A stretch of 64,000 nucleotides of DNA, from contig NZ_JAHBZJ010000004.1 in the NCBI RefSeq assembly GCF_019635455.1, forward strand, positions 1 through 64,000, given 5' to 3'. Position numbers and translations under genes: made by a program. Origin of the DNA: Sphingomonas sp. (GTDB lineage Bacteria > Pseudomonadota > Alphaproteobacteria > Sphingomonadales > Sphingomonadaceae). Under the pieces are notes generated by a model. It was not told the DNA's origin and made no database searches. It saw only the letters and a program-made list of their open reading frames with translations. The stretch's first letter is position 1. Each line of letters opens with the position of its first letter. Shown here one piece after another: positions 56,721 through 64,000 of the stretch.

Positions 56721-56896
56721 GACGGCGACGCGCTGGTGGCGGAATATGACGGGTCGGGCAACATGCTCAAACGCTATGTCCACGGCCCGGCGGAGGGGGT
56801 GGACGATCCGCTGGTCGAGTTTACCGGCAGCGGCACGTCGTCCCCACGCTACCTGTTCGCGGACCACCAGGGATCGATCATCGCGATCGCCGACGC
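56721..56896. repeat. Direct repeat, copy 2 (orphan rhs core piece)
   Basis: Second copy of the 176-bp block at 54850-55025, on the same strand and with one difference. It is joined exactly to the relaxase remnant at its left end and to unrelated sequence at its right end. Confidence 0.95.
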
Positions 56897-57062
56897 ACCG
56901 GCCCCGGCACCCGCGACCGCAGCTTTGAGCATCGCCCTTTTGAGATCGCCCGGTTGGCGTCGCAGCGCGTCGAAGCGTCGCGATCCTGAGCGCGACGCAC
57001 CGAAGGGGCAGCCGCTTTCTCTCTGGCCTTCTGATTTCGCGCGGATGAGCGCGACGGCGGCG

Positions 57063-57361
57063 TGGTGCGGGCGGGGGGACTTGAACCCCCATGGGCATAT
57101 GCCCGACGGATTTTCATACCAGCTACGGTTTTCACCGCCGCCCGATCGGGCGTTTGTGGTCTGGACTATCCCTTCACCATGGCCGCGTGCGCGGCTTTAG
57201 GTGCTGCCCGTCTAGTCTCTACACCTTCCCCGATCGGGGCTTGGCTCGGGATTGCCAGTGAAGGTTTCCCCGAATTTGGGCAGTTCTACGTCCCCGATTT
57301 CTCGAAGCGCACTCAATATTTGGCCTAAGTCCGTTGCGTCTACCGATTTCGCCACGCCCGC
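57063..57361 (-). tRNA. tRNA-Leu (anticodon TAA) interrupted by an intron
   Basis: Exon 1 is 57327-57361 (acceptor GCGGGCG through ACGGACTT), exon 2 is 57063-57114 (AAAATCCGTCGG through the variable arm, T-arm and CGCCCGCACCA). Joined, the anticodon loop is CTTAAAA, giving anticodon TAA. The mature tRNA has 87 nt with a long class II variable arm, as expected for Leu, and encodes CCA. Confidence 0.93.
57115..57326 (-). ncRNA. Group I intron in the tRNA-Leu anticodon loop
   Basis: A 212-nt insertion between the first and second anticodon bases. Core motifs of group I introns are present on the minus strand: P-like AATTCGGGGAAACC, Q-like AATCCCGAGCCAAGCC, R-like GTGTAGAGACTAGACGG and S-like AAGGGATAGTCC. 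The last intron base is G. Exon ACTT can pair with GAGT in the intron, with a wobble at the splice site. No homing endonuclease is encoded. The pattern matches subgroup IC3 tRNA-Leu introns. Confidence 0.92.
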
Positions 57362-57609
57362 ATGACCAGCCTCTTCCTATCGGCAGTGGGGCGGGGTTGC
57401 CAAGAAGGATCGGCGGGACGGCAGAGATCCGGTCGATGACGGGTACGCGGTAGAGGAAGCGCCGGCACTGCGCTGCACCGCGCGGCGATGCCGAAGCGGC
57501 GCGCGGGCCGCGACGAAAGTCAAGCATGGCGCCGGGCGCGTGATCTTACTAACCTCGCCGCGATTTGCGCTTGCTGCATTCCGGCGATTCGGGTGCCGTG
57601 CCGTGCGGT

Positions 57610-57891
57610 TCAGCTCATGTTGAGCCGGACGCGCATTTCCTTGCCGGGCTTGAAATAGGGAACGCGCTTCGCCTGCACATCGACGGTTTCGCCGGTGCGC
57701 GGATTGCGACCGACACGTGCCTCACGCTCGCGGGTGGAAAAGGCGCCAAAGCCACGCAGTTCGACGCGCCCGTTGGCGACCAGTCGGAACGTGATCTGTT
57801 CGAAAAAAGTATCGACGATTTGCTCGATCTCGCGCGCGGACAATTCGGGATTGTCCGTCGATAGCATTTGAACGAGTTCAGACCGGATCAT
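57610..57891 (-). CDS. ihfB: Integration host factor beta subunit
   Basis: A 93-residue IHF/HU family protein: [20 protein letters not shown] at the N-terminus and the DNA arm [17 protein letters not shown] followed by [10 protein letters not shown]. The position directly after rpsA on the same strand is the conserved place of ihfB in proteobacteria. The start at 57889-57891 is preferred; the frame extends 23 codons further. Confidence 0.94.
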   Translation of the reverse strand: MIRSELVQMLSTDNPELSAREIEQIVDTFFEQITFRLVANGRVELRGFGAFSTREREARVGRNPRTGETVDVQAKRVPYFKPGKEMRVRLNMS

Positions 57892-58063
57892 GCCGCTTCC
57901 CCACAAGGCGGACGGATATTGGCCCGGCGACGATTGCGCCATGCCGGGCGGGACCGCCATTTCGGACCATATCCTAAGCCCGAATCCTTACCTGCATCAA
58001 TCGAATCTTGGTGGATTGCTACGTGTTTCGGGACGATGCGGCAGGAAGCGGTTGAAATGATTG

Positions 58064-58095
58064 GCGGGACGGGCGCCGAAAAACGCCCGTCCCGC
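58064..58095 (-). terminator. Hairpin after rpsA
   Basis: A perfect 12-bp stem (GCGGGACGGGCG with its complement) and an eight-base loop lie 6 bp beyond the rpsA stop. The T run after it is poor, so it may end only part of the transcripts and lower ihfB expression. Confidence 0.55.
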
Positions 58096-58101
58096 GCCCA
58101 A

Positions 58102-59814
58102 TCACTTCTTCTCTTCGCGCGCCTTGAGCGCTTCGCCGAGAATATCGCCGAGCGATGCGCCCGAATCGGACGATCCGTACTGGGCGACCGCCTGCTTCTC
58201 TTCGGCGATCTGCATCGCCTTGATCGAGAAGGTCGGCTTCTTCGACCGGTCGGTGCCGGTCACCATCGCGTCGAACTTCTGGCCGACCTGGAACCGCTCC
58301 GGACGCTGCTCGTCGCGGTCGCGGCCAAGATCGGTGCGCTTGATGAAGCCGGTCGCGCCGTCGTCGCCAACCTGCACTTCCAGGCCCGCATCGCGCACTT
58401 CCAGAACGGTGACCGTGACGATCTCGTTCTTGTTCACGCGCGCGGTGCTGCCACCGGCAGCCGGAGTCGGCACGCCGCCGCGCTCAAGCTGCTTCATGCC
58501 GAGCGAGATGCGCTCCTTGTCCGGCTCGACCGCCAGGACGACGGCCTTGACCATCTCACCCTTGCGATGCAGCGCCAGCGCGTCCTCGCCAGAGATGCCC
58601 CAGGCGATGTCGGACATGTGAACCATGCCATCGACGTCGTTGTCCAGGCCGATGAACAGGCCGAACTCGGTCGCGTTCTTGACCTCGCCCTCGACCTCGG
58701 TGCCGACCGGGTGCGCCTCGGCAAAGGCTTCCCACGGATTCTGCTGCGCCTGCTTGAGGCCCAGCGAGATGCGGCGCTTTTCCTGATCGACCTCGAGCAC
58801 GACGACATCGACTTCCTGCGAGGTCGAGACGATCTTGCCCGGATGGACGTTCTTCTTGGTCCAGCTCATCTCGGAGACGTGGACGAGGCCCTCGATGCCC
58901 GGCTCCAGCTCGACGAACGCGCCATATTCGGTGATGTTGGTCACGCGGCCGGTCAGCTTCGCGCCGACCGGATATTTGGCGCCGGCGGCATCCCACGGAT
59001 CGCTTTCCAGCTGCTTCATGCCCAGGCTGATGCGCTGGGTATCGCGGTTGATGCGGATGATCTGGACGCGGACGGTGTCGCCGATGTTCAGCATCTCGCT
59101 GGGATGATTGACCCGCTTGTAGGACAGGTCGGTGACGTGCAGCAGGCCGTCGATGCCGCCCAGATCCACGAACGCGCCGTAATCGGTGATGTTCTTGACG
59201 ACGCCGTCGATCACCTGGCCCTCGGCCAGGCTCTGGATCAGGCCCGAACGCTGCTCGGCGCGGTTCTCTTCAAGGACGGCGCGGCGCGACACGACGATGT
59301 TGCCGCGCTTGCGGTCCATCTTCAGGATCTGGAACGGCTGGGGCAGGTCCATCAGCGGCTGGACGTCGCGCACCGGACGGATATCGACCTGGCTGCCCGG
59401 CAGGAACGCCACGGCGCCCGACAGATCGACGGTGAAGCCGCCCTTCACGCGGCCGAAGATCACGCCCTCGACGCGGTTGCCCTGGCTGAATTCGAGTTCC
59501 AGCTTGTCCCACGCGGCTTCGCGACGGGCGCGGTCGCGGCTCAGCATCGCCTCGCCATTCGCATTCTCGACGCGGTCGACATAGACCTCGACTTCGTCGC
59601 CGACCTTCAGCTCGGCCTTCTGCCCGCCCGCCGCGAATTCGCGCAGCGGCACGCGGCCTTCGCTCTTCAGGCCGACGTCGATGACGGCAAGGTCGTTTTC
59701 GATGGCGGTGACGGTGCCGATGACGACGCGGCCTTCAAAGCCGTCTGCCTGACCCAGGGTCTGGTCGAGAAGCGCGGCGAAATCGTCGCGCGTGGGGGTT
59801 GCCGAAGTGGCCAT
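58102..59814 (-). CDS. rpsA: 30S ribosomal protein S1
   Basis: A 570-residue S1 with six S1/OB-fold RNA-binding repeats (for example FVDLGGIDGLLHVTDLSYKR, and the repeated GAFVELEPGIEGLVHVSEMS). It delivers mRNA to the ribosome. The length is as expected. The common cmk neighbour is not present upstream here; instead a 681-bp stretch with little coding follows before ald. The start is at 59814. Confidence 0.97.
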   Translation of the reverse strand: MATSATPTRDDFAALLDQTLGQADGFEGRVVIGTVTAIENDLAVIDVGLKSEGRVPLREFAAGGQKAELKVGDEVEVYVDRVENANGEAMLSRDRARREAAWDKLELEFSQGNRVEGVIFGRVKGGFTVDLSGAVAFLPGSQVDIRPVRDVQPLMDLPQPFQILKMDRKRGNIVVSRRAVLEENRAEQRSGLIQSLAEGQVIDGVVKNITDYGAFVDLGGIDGLLHVTDLSYKRVNHPSEMLNIGDTVRVQIIRINRDTQRISLGMKQLESDPWDAAGAKYPVGAKLTGRVTNITEYGAFVELEPGIEGLVHVSEMSWTKKNVHPGKIVSTSQEVDVVVLEVDQEKRRISLGLKQAQQNPWEAFAEAHPVGTEVEGEVKNATEFGLFIGLDNDVDGMVHMSDIAWGISGEDALALHRKGEMVKAVVLAVEPDKERISLGMKQLERGGVPTPAAGGSTARVNKNEIVTVTVLEVRDAGLEVQVGDDGATGFIKRTDLGRDRDEQRPERFQVGQKFDAMVTGTDRSKKPTFSIKAMQIAEEKQAVAQYGSSDSGASLGDILGEALKAREEKK

Positions 59815-60184
59815 ATAGGATTCAGTCCTGACTAACGTTTTTCCGGCCGGCTGGTTGGATCCAGCGGTCTTTTCAGCCGAAATGCCGCGGCGGCCGCATG
59901 CCGGTCACGGCGTCCGATGGACGGGTGCAGGTGGAGGCCGTTCGCGCTCTTCCAGAAAAGCGAAAATGGCGCGTGAGATCGAATCTCCGCGCCTCCCCTC
60001 CGCGAGCACCAGCCCGCTGGACGGGCGGCCCTTAGCGCCGAAGGGGTCAAAAAGCAAGCTGCGGACGCTCAAATGGCGTCAGAGTTTGTCCGTTGCAAAC
60101 ATGCCGATCATCGAGCAGCCTTTATGGATGGGTGTATTTGGGCAGTCCGCAACTTAGCTAATCGCTCTTTTCACGGGGATCGGG

Positions 60185-60442
60185 TTGCCGTTGGACGCTG
60201 CAGCGCGATCAAATGACGCGCAATCGCAGGACCCAGCTTTTGCGGAGTTTGGGACGGTACTTTTGTTTCATGAAAAGTGGGCCGAGGCGCTGGCCTATCA
60301 TCGTCTGGCGGTACGCCAACTGACGGACCGTTTGGCAGCTTCGTCTCGGCATTCTGCCCTACTTAATGAGCGCAATCGCAAGCGCTCCTACTACCGGATG
60401 CTTGTAACGACATTGTGGGTTGTGGCGCCATCGTTGGAATAA
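60185..60442 (+). CDS. Weak 85-codon frame, possibly a gene fragment
   Basis: An open frame that starts with TTG and encodes a helical, basic stretch (EKWAEALAYHRLAVRQLTDRL, then HSALLNERNRKRSYYRML). It reads like the tail of a TPR-type protein. No ribosome binding site is visible, and it may be noncoding or a decayed gene. Confidence 0.25.
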   Translation: MPLDAAARSNDAQSQDPAFAEFGTVLLFHEKWAEALAYHRLAVRQLTDRLAASSRHSALLNERNRKRSYYRMLVTTLWVVAPSLE

Positions 60443-60445
60443 GGT

Positions 60446-60485
60446 GTCCGCCGCCCTTCCGGGGGATGGGTAGGGGGCGGCGGAC
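60446..60485 (-). terminator. Terminator-like hairpin after ald
   Basis: An 11-bp perfect stem (GTCCGCCGCCC and its complement) with an 18-base loop sits 11 bp beyond the ald stop, with a weak ACCTTATT tail on the minus strand. Confidence 0.55.
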
Positions 60486-60495
60486 GGGGGGCGCG

Positions 60496-61602
60496 TCAGG
60501 CTGTCCACGCCTGGAACGGCAGGTTCAGATCGTCGGCGACCGCCTTGAACGCGATCTTGCCCTTGTAGACGTTCAGCCCGTTGGCGAGGTGCGGATCGGC
60601 GGCCATCGCGGCTTCCGCGCCCAGGTTCGCGAGCTTCATCACGAAGGGCAGCGTCGCATTGTTGAGCGCGAACGTGCTGGTCCGCGCGACCGCGCCGGGC
60701 ATGTTCGCCACGCAATAATGGATTACGCCATCGACCTCGTACACCGGATCGTCATGGGTGGTCGCGTGGCTGGTTTCGAAGCAGCCGCCCTGGTCGATCG
60801 CGATATCGACCAGCACGCTGCCGCGCTTCATCGTCGCGAGCATCTCACGGGTGACCAGTTTCGGCGCTGCGGCGCCCGGGACCAGCACCGCGCCGATCAC
60901 GAGATGCGCGTTGCGCACCGCCGCCGCGATCGCCGCCTTGCTGGCATAGGCGGTCTTGATCTGGCTGCCGAAATGCATGTCCAGTTCGGCCAGGCGGCTG
61001 TTATTGATGTCGTAGATGGTGACGTCGGCGCGCAGACCGGTCGCCATCTGCGCGGCATTGATGCCGGAGACGCCGCCGCCCAGGATCGCGACGCGCGCCG
61101 GCGCCACGCCGGGAACGCCGCCCAGCAGGACGCCGCGGCCGCCCTGTTCCTTTTCCAGATAATGCGCGCCGACCTGAACCGACATCCGGCCCGCGACCTC
61201 GCTCATCGGCTTGAGCAGCGGCAGGCTGCGGTCGTTGGCGGTCACCGTTTCATAGGCGATGCAGGTGGCGCCCGATTTCATCAGCCCCTCCGCCTGCGGC
61301 TTGTCGGCGGCGAGGTGGAGATAGGTGAACAGCGTGTGGCGCGGCTCCAGCAGCGCGATCTCGCTCGCCTGTGGTTCCTTCACCTTCACGATCATGTCGG
61401 ATTGCGCGAACACCTCCGCCGCCGTGCCGACGATCCGCGCGCCCGCTTCGACATAGTCGCTGTCTTCGAAATCGATGCCCATGCCGGCGTTCGCCTGAAC
61501 GATCACCTCATGGCCTGCGGCGGTCAGTTCGCTCACCAGCGGCGGGGTCAGGCCGACGCGATATTCGTGATTCTTGATTTCCTTGGGGACACCGACGCGC
61601 AT
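60496..61602 (-). CDS. ald: Alanine dehydrogenase
   Basis: A 368-residue NAD-dependent enzyme that interconverts alanine with pyruvate and ammonia. Signatures are MRVGVPKEIKNHEYRVGLTP with the pyruvate-binding Arg, KVKEPQASE, and the nucleotide fold VAILGGGVSGINAAQMATGL. Full length. It is divergent from an Lrp-type regulator, the usual arrangement when that regulator controls ald in response to alanine. Confidence 0.96.
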   Translation of the reverse strand: MRVGVPKEIKNHEYRVGLTPPLVSELTAAGHEVIVQANAGMGIDFEDSDYVEAGARIVGTAAEVFAQSDMIVKVKEPQASEIALLEPRHTLFTYLHLAADKPQAEGLMKSGATCIAYETVTANDRSLPLLKPMSEVAGRMSVQVGAHYLEKEQGGRGVLLGGVPGVAPARVAILGGGVSGINAAQMATGLRADVTIYDINNSRLAELDMHFGSQIKTAYASKAAIAAAVRNAHLVIGAVLVPGAAAPKLVTREMLATMKRGSVLVDIAIDQGGCFETSHATTHDDPVYEVDGVIHYCVANMPGAVARTSTFALNNATLPFVMKLANLGAEAAMAADPHLANGLNVYKGKIAFKAVADDLNLPFQAWTA

Positions 61603-61740
61603 GGCAGCTCTCCGATCCGGTTTCGTCAGCGTGGCATAGCGCGGATCGGCATCGCGAATCTCTGCAAAATCGCTCGCAACATATCGCCCCTTCGCATAAT
61701 ATTGGCAGGTGCTGCTTCAACTTCAGTAGATTTATGCGCG
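61603..61740. promoter_or_regulatory. Shared promoter region of ald and the Lrp-type gene
   Basis: A 138-bp divergent intergenic stretch that is AT-richer in its centre (CATAATATTGGCAGG). Lrp/AsnC proteins bind such stretches; the exact operator is not clear from sequence alone. Confidence 0.5.
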
Positions 61741-62208
61741 ATGGACAGAATCGACACATCCATTCTCAAGATGCTGGCGGAGGATGCGCGCGCGCCGGTC
61801 AGCCATGTCGCCGCACAGGTCGGGCTTTCCCAATCGGCCTGTACCCGGCGGATCCAGGCGCTGGAGGCGAGTCGGCATATCCAGGGCTATGGTGTCCGGC
61901 TGGGCCATCGCCGGTTGGGGTTTCGCGTGACGGCGCTCGTCGATATCACCCTCGGCACGCAGGTGGAGGAGGATCTCGCCGCCTTCGAGCGCGCGGTCGC
62001 GCAGATCGACGGCATCGTCGAATGCGCGCTGGTTTCGGGTGGCCAGGACTATCGGCTCAAGCTGCTCTGCCGCGACCTCGACGACTATGAACGGCTTCAC
62101 CGCGAACATCTCGGCCGGCTGCCGGGCGTGGTGAAGATCAGTTCGAGCTTCGTACTGCGATCGATTCCGACGCGTAGCGAGGCGGATGCACTGTTCCAGC
62201 CGCGATAG
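61741..62208 (+). CDS. Lrp/AsnC family regulator
   Basis: A 155-residue regulator: N-terminal helix-turn-helix (DTSILKMLAEDARAPVSHVA, then LSQSACTRRIQALE) and a C-terminal RAM effector domain (VECALVSGGQDYRLKLLCRD). It probably senses alanine or related amino acids and activates ald, inferred from the divergent position. The ATG at 61741 is the first that fits the family. Confidence 0.93.
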   Translation: MDRIDTSILKMLAEDARAPVSHVAAQVGLSQSACTRRIQALEASRHIQGYGVRLGHRRLGFRVTALVDITLGTQVEEDLAAFERAVAQIDGIVECALVSGGQDYRLKLLCRDLDDYERLHREHLGRLPGVVKISSSFVLRSIPTRSEADALFQPR

Positions 62209-62329
62209 GAGCGCCGGGCCTGTGTTGCGGGCCGATGTTGCGCGTGCTAACGGCGCGCCTGTTTCAACGGACAGGCAGCTGGTCTGACATGACCTCATCC
62301 CCACTCGCCACGGCCCGCAAAGCGTTCCC

Positions 62330-64000
62330 GTGAGCGAGACAAACGGAAGCCCGGCGCCGGCGGCCGATTCGACCCCCGACCTCGAACATGGACACGGGCA
62401 TGGCGCCCATGGTCACCCGCAGGCGGTGTGGAAGCTGGCCGTCGGGGCGATCGGCATCGTGTTCGGCGATATCGGCACCAGCCCGCTCTACGCGTTCCGC
62501 GAAACCTTTGCCGGCCATCACCCCCTCGCGCTGGACCAGGCGCACATCATGGGCGTCATCAGCCTGATGTTCTGGTCGATGATGATCGTCGTGACGTTCA
62601 AATATGTCACCATCATCATGCGCGCGGACAATAAGGGGGAGGGCGGCAGCCTGGCCCTGCTCGCGCTGATCAACAGCCAGAGCGGGAAAAAGAAATGGAC
62701 CGCGGGGATCGTCATTCTCGGCGTGTTCGCGACCGCGCTCTTCTATGGCGATTCGATGATCACGCCGGCGGTGTCGGTGCTGTCGGCGGTCGAGGGTATC
62801 GCGGTGGCTGCGCCCGGTTTCTCGGGCTGGATCCTGCCGATCGCGGTGGCGATCCTGGTCTTCCTCTTTTCGATCCAGCGGACCGGAACGGCAAAGGTCG
62901 GCGCGTTTTTCGGGCCGATCATGCTCACCTATTTCGCGACGATCGCGACGCTCGGCACGCTCAGCGTCATCAAGTCGCCCGAAGTGCTCTGGGCGCTGCT
63001 GCCCGTCCATGCGGTCAATTTCTTCCTGATCGATCCGCTCGCCGCCTTTCTGGCGCTCGGCGCGGTGGTGCTGGCGGTGACCGGGGCGGAGGCGCTGTAT
63101 GCTGATATGGGGCATTTCGGCCGCAAGCCGATCCGGGTGTCCTGGCTGTGGTTCGTGCTGCCCGCGCTGATGCTCAATTACATGGGGCAGGGCGGGCTGC
63201 TGATGCGCGACGCGACGGCGCTGGAAAGCCCGTTCTACATGCTTGCGCCGGAATATCTGCGACTGCCGCTGGTCGGCATCGCGACCCTGGCGGCGATCAT
63301 CGCCTCACAGGCGGTGATTACCGGCGCATTCTCGGTCACCCAGCAGGGGATCCAGCTCGGCTTCATCCCGCGCCTGCGTATCACCCATACCAGCGCGGCG
63401 ACGGCGGGGCAGATCTACATTCCGCTGATCAACTGGGCGCTGATGACCGCGATCATCCTGCTGGTGCTCAGCTTCCGTACCTCGTCGAACCTGACCGCGG
63501 CCTATGGCATCGCGGTGACCGGCGCGATGCTGATCGACAACTGCCTGTTGGCGGTGGTGCTGTTCAGCCTGTGGAAGTGGAAGAAGCGGTATGCGATCCC
63601 GCTCCTGGCGCTCTTCTTCACCGTCGATCTGGCCTATTTCACCGCCAACCTGACCAAGATTCCCTATGGCGGCTGGTTCCCCCTGCTGGTCGGCATCGTG
63701 ATCTTCACGCTGCTCACCACCTGGGCCAAGGGGCGTCGCCTGATGGTCGAGCGGATGCGCGAGGCGGCGATGCCGATCAAGGTGTTCATTCAGTCCGCCG
63801 CCGTCTCGGCCACACGGGTGCGTGGCACCGCGGTCTTCATGACCTCCTCGCCCGACGGGGTTCCGCACGCGCTGCTCCACAATCTCAAGCACAACAAGGT
63901 GCTGCACGAACGCGTCATCCTGCTGACGGTGAAGATCGCCGACCAGCCATTCGTCGCCGAGAAGGATCGCGTCCGCAACGAGGATCTGGGCGAGGGATTC
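62330..64000 (+). CDS. kup: Low-affinity potassium transporter Kup (C-terminus cut by window edge)
   Basis: 557 codons are visible of a KUP/HAK/KT transporter. The signature [18 protein letters not shown] is near residue 50, followed by about twelve membrane helices ([17 protein letters not shown] [14 protein letters not shown]) and the start of the cytoplasmic C-terminal domain. A His-rich N-terminal stretch ([10 protein letters not shown]) precedes the first helix. The start is probably the GTG at 62330, which overlaps the end of a 14-codon frame by GTGA; the distance to the family core supports it. Confidence 0.93.
   Translation, partial: MSETNGSPAPAADSTPDLEHGHGHGAHGHPQAVWKLAVGAIGIVFGDIGTSPLYAFRETFAGHHPLALDQAHIMGVISLMFWSMMIVVTFKYVTIIMRADNKGEGGSLALLALINSQSGKKKWTAGIVILGVFATALFYGDSMITPAVSVLSAVEGIAVAAPGFSGWILPIAVAILVFLFSIQRTGTAKVGAFFGPIMLTYFATIATLGTLSVIKSPEVLWALLPVHAVNFFLIDPLAAFLALGAVVLAVTGAEALYADMGHFGRKPIRVSWLWFVLPALMLNYMGQGGLLMRDATALESPFYMLAPEYLRLPLVGIATLAAIIASQAVITGAFSVTQQGIQLGFIPRLRITHTSAATAGQIYIPLINWALMTAIILLVLSFRTSSNLTAAYGIAVTGAMLIDNCLLAVVLFSLWKWKKRYAIPLLALFFTVDLAYFTANLTKIPYGGWFPLLVGIVIFTLLTTWAKGRRLMVERMREAAMPIKVFIQSAAVSATRVRGTAVFMTSSPDGVPHALLHNLKHNKVLHERVILLTVKIADQPFVAEKDRVRNEDLGEGF

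Larger units (their letters stand above)
59815..60495. other. Sparse region between rpsA and ald
   Basis: About 680 bp. The rpsA promoter must lie in 59815-60050. The remainder holds one weak frame (60185-60442) and the ald terminator. I saw no RNA gene. Confidence 0.4.

Noticed and set aside
62289..62333. 14-codon frame ending across the kup GTG start, as a leader peptide
   Set aside because: No clear ribosome binding site and the overlap could be chance.
1..64000. CRISPR array or defence cassette
   Set aside because: No regularly spaced repeats and no cas, restriction or known defence gene were recognised.

Overview
The window is about 64 kb of GC-rich alphaproteobacterial chromosome. The lineage signs are gcrA, a petABC bc1 operon, a giant NAD-dependent glutamate dehydrogenase, a rpsA-ihfB pair, many single-gene Sphingomonas-like families, and a remnant of a GH106 rhamnosidase. 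I infer a member of the Sphingomonadaceae, probably Sphingomonas-like. No 16S rRNA is present to confirm this.

Layout. 0-38.6 kb is ordinary core chromosome: gcrA (cut by the left edge), an ABC-2 permease, argD-argF-hslO, queC-queE (7-deazaguanine synthesis), lipB, two membrane proteins, trmL-hemF-GNAT, petABC, apt, a Met/His-rich probable copper locus, ychF, a serine hydrolase, a TbpB-like lipoprotein, rplY-pth, a TraB/GumN lipoprotein, glyQ-glyS, ppdK, the ~1540-residue glutamate dehydrogenase and a PAS-domain protein. Inside this core, glyS carries an in-frame 126-bp palindromic repeat.

38.7-42.9 kb follows a tRNA-Thr(CGU) gene. It is an AT-richer scrap zone: a GH106 C-terminus, an intact HU-like gene, the N-terminal part of a tyrosine integrase, a helical C-terminal fragment, a TPR fragment and an internally deleted IS5-type element. 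It looks like a decayed genomic island.

42.9-51.0 kb is a compact minus-strand type IV secretion operon, virB2-B3-B4-B6-B8-B9-B10-B11-virB2', with nearly every junction overlapping. It has a VirB2 pilin at both ends, and no VirB1, VirB5, VirD4 or intact relaxase nearby. 51.5-55.6 kb, divergent from it, is a Sec-exported RHS/YD-repeat protein of 1376 residues whose C-terminal tail is interrupted at an A8 run. Convergent to it lies an AT-rich gene for a degenerate proteasome/HslV-like protein. It is followed by a MobF relaxase/helicase tail and a 176-bp direct repeat of the rhs core. The T4SS, Rhs tip and relaxase scrap suggest a horizontally shaped locus bounded by tRNA-Thr and tRNA-Leu.

57.1-64 kb returns to core: tRNA-Leu(UAA) interrupted by a 212-nt group I intron, ihfB, rpsA, ald with a divergent Lrp-type regulator, and kup (cut by the right edge).
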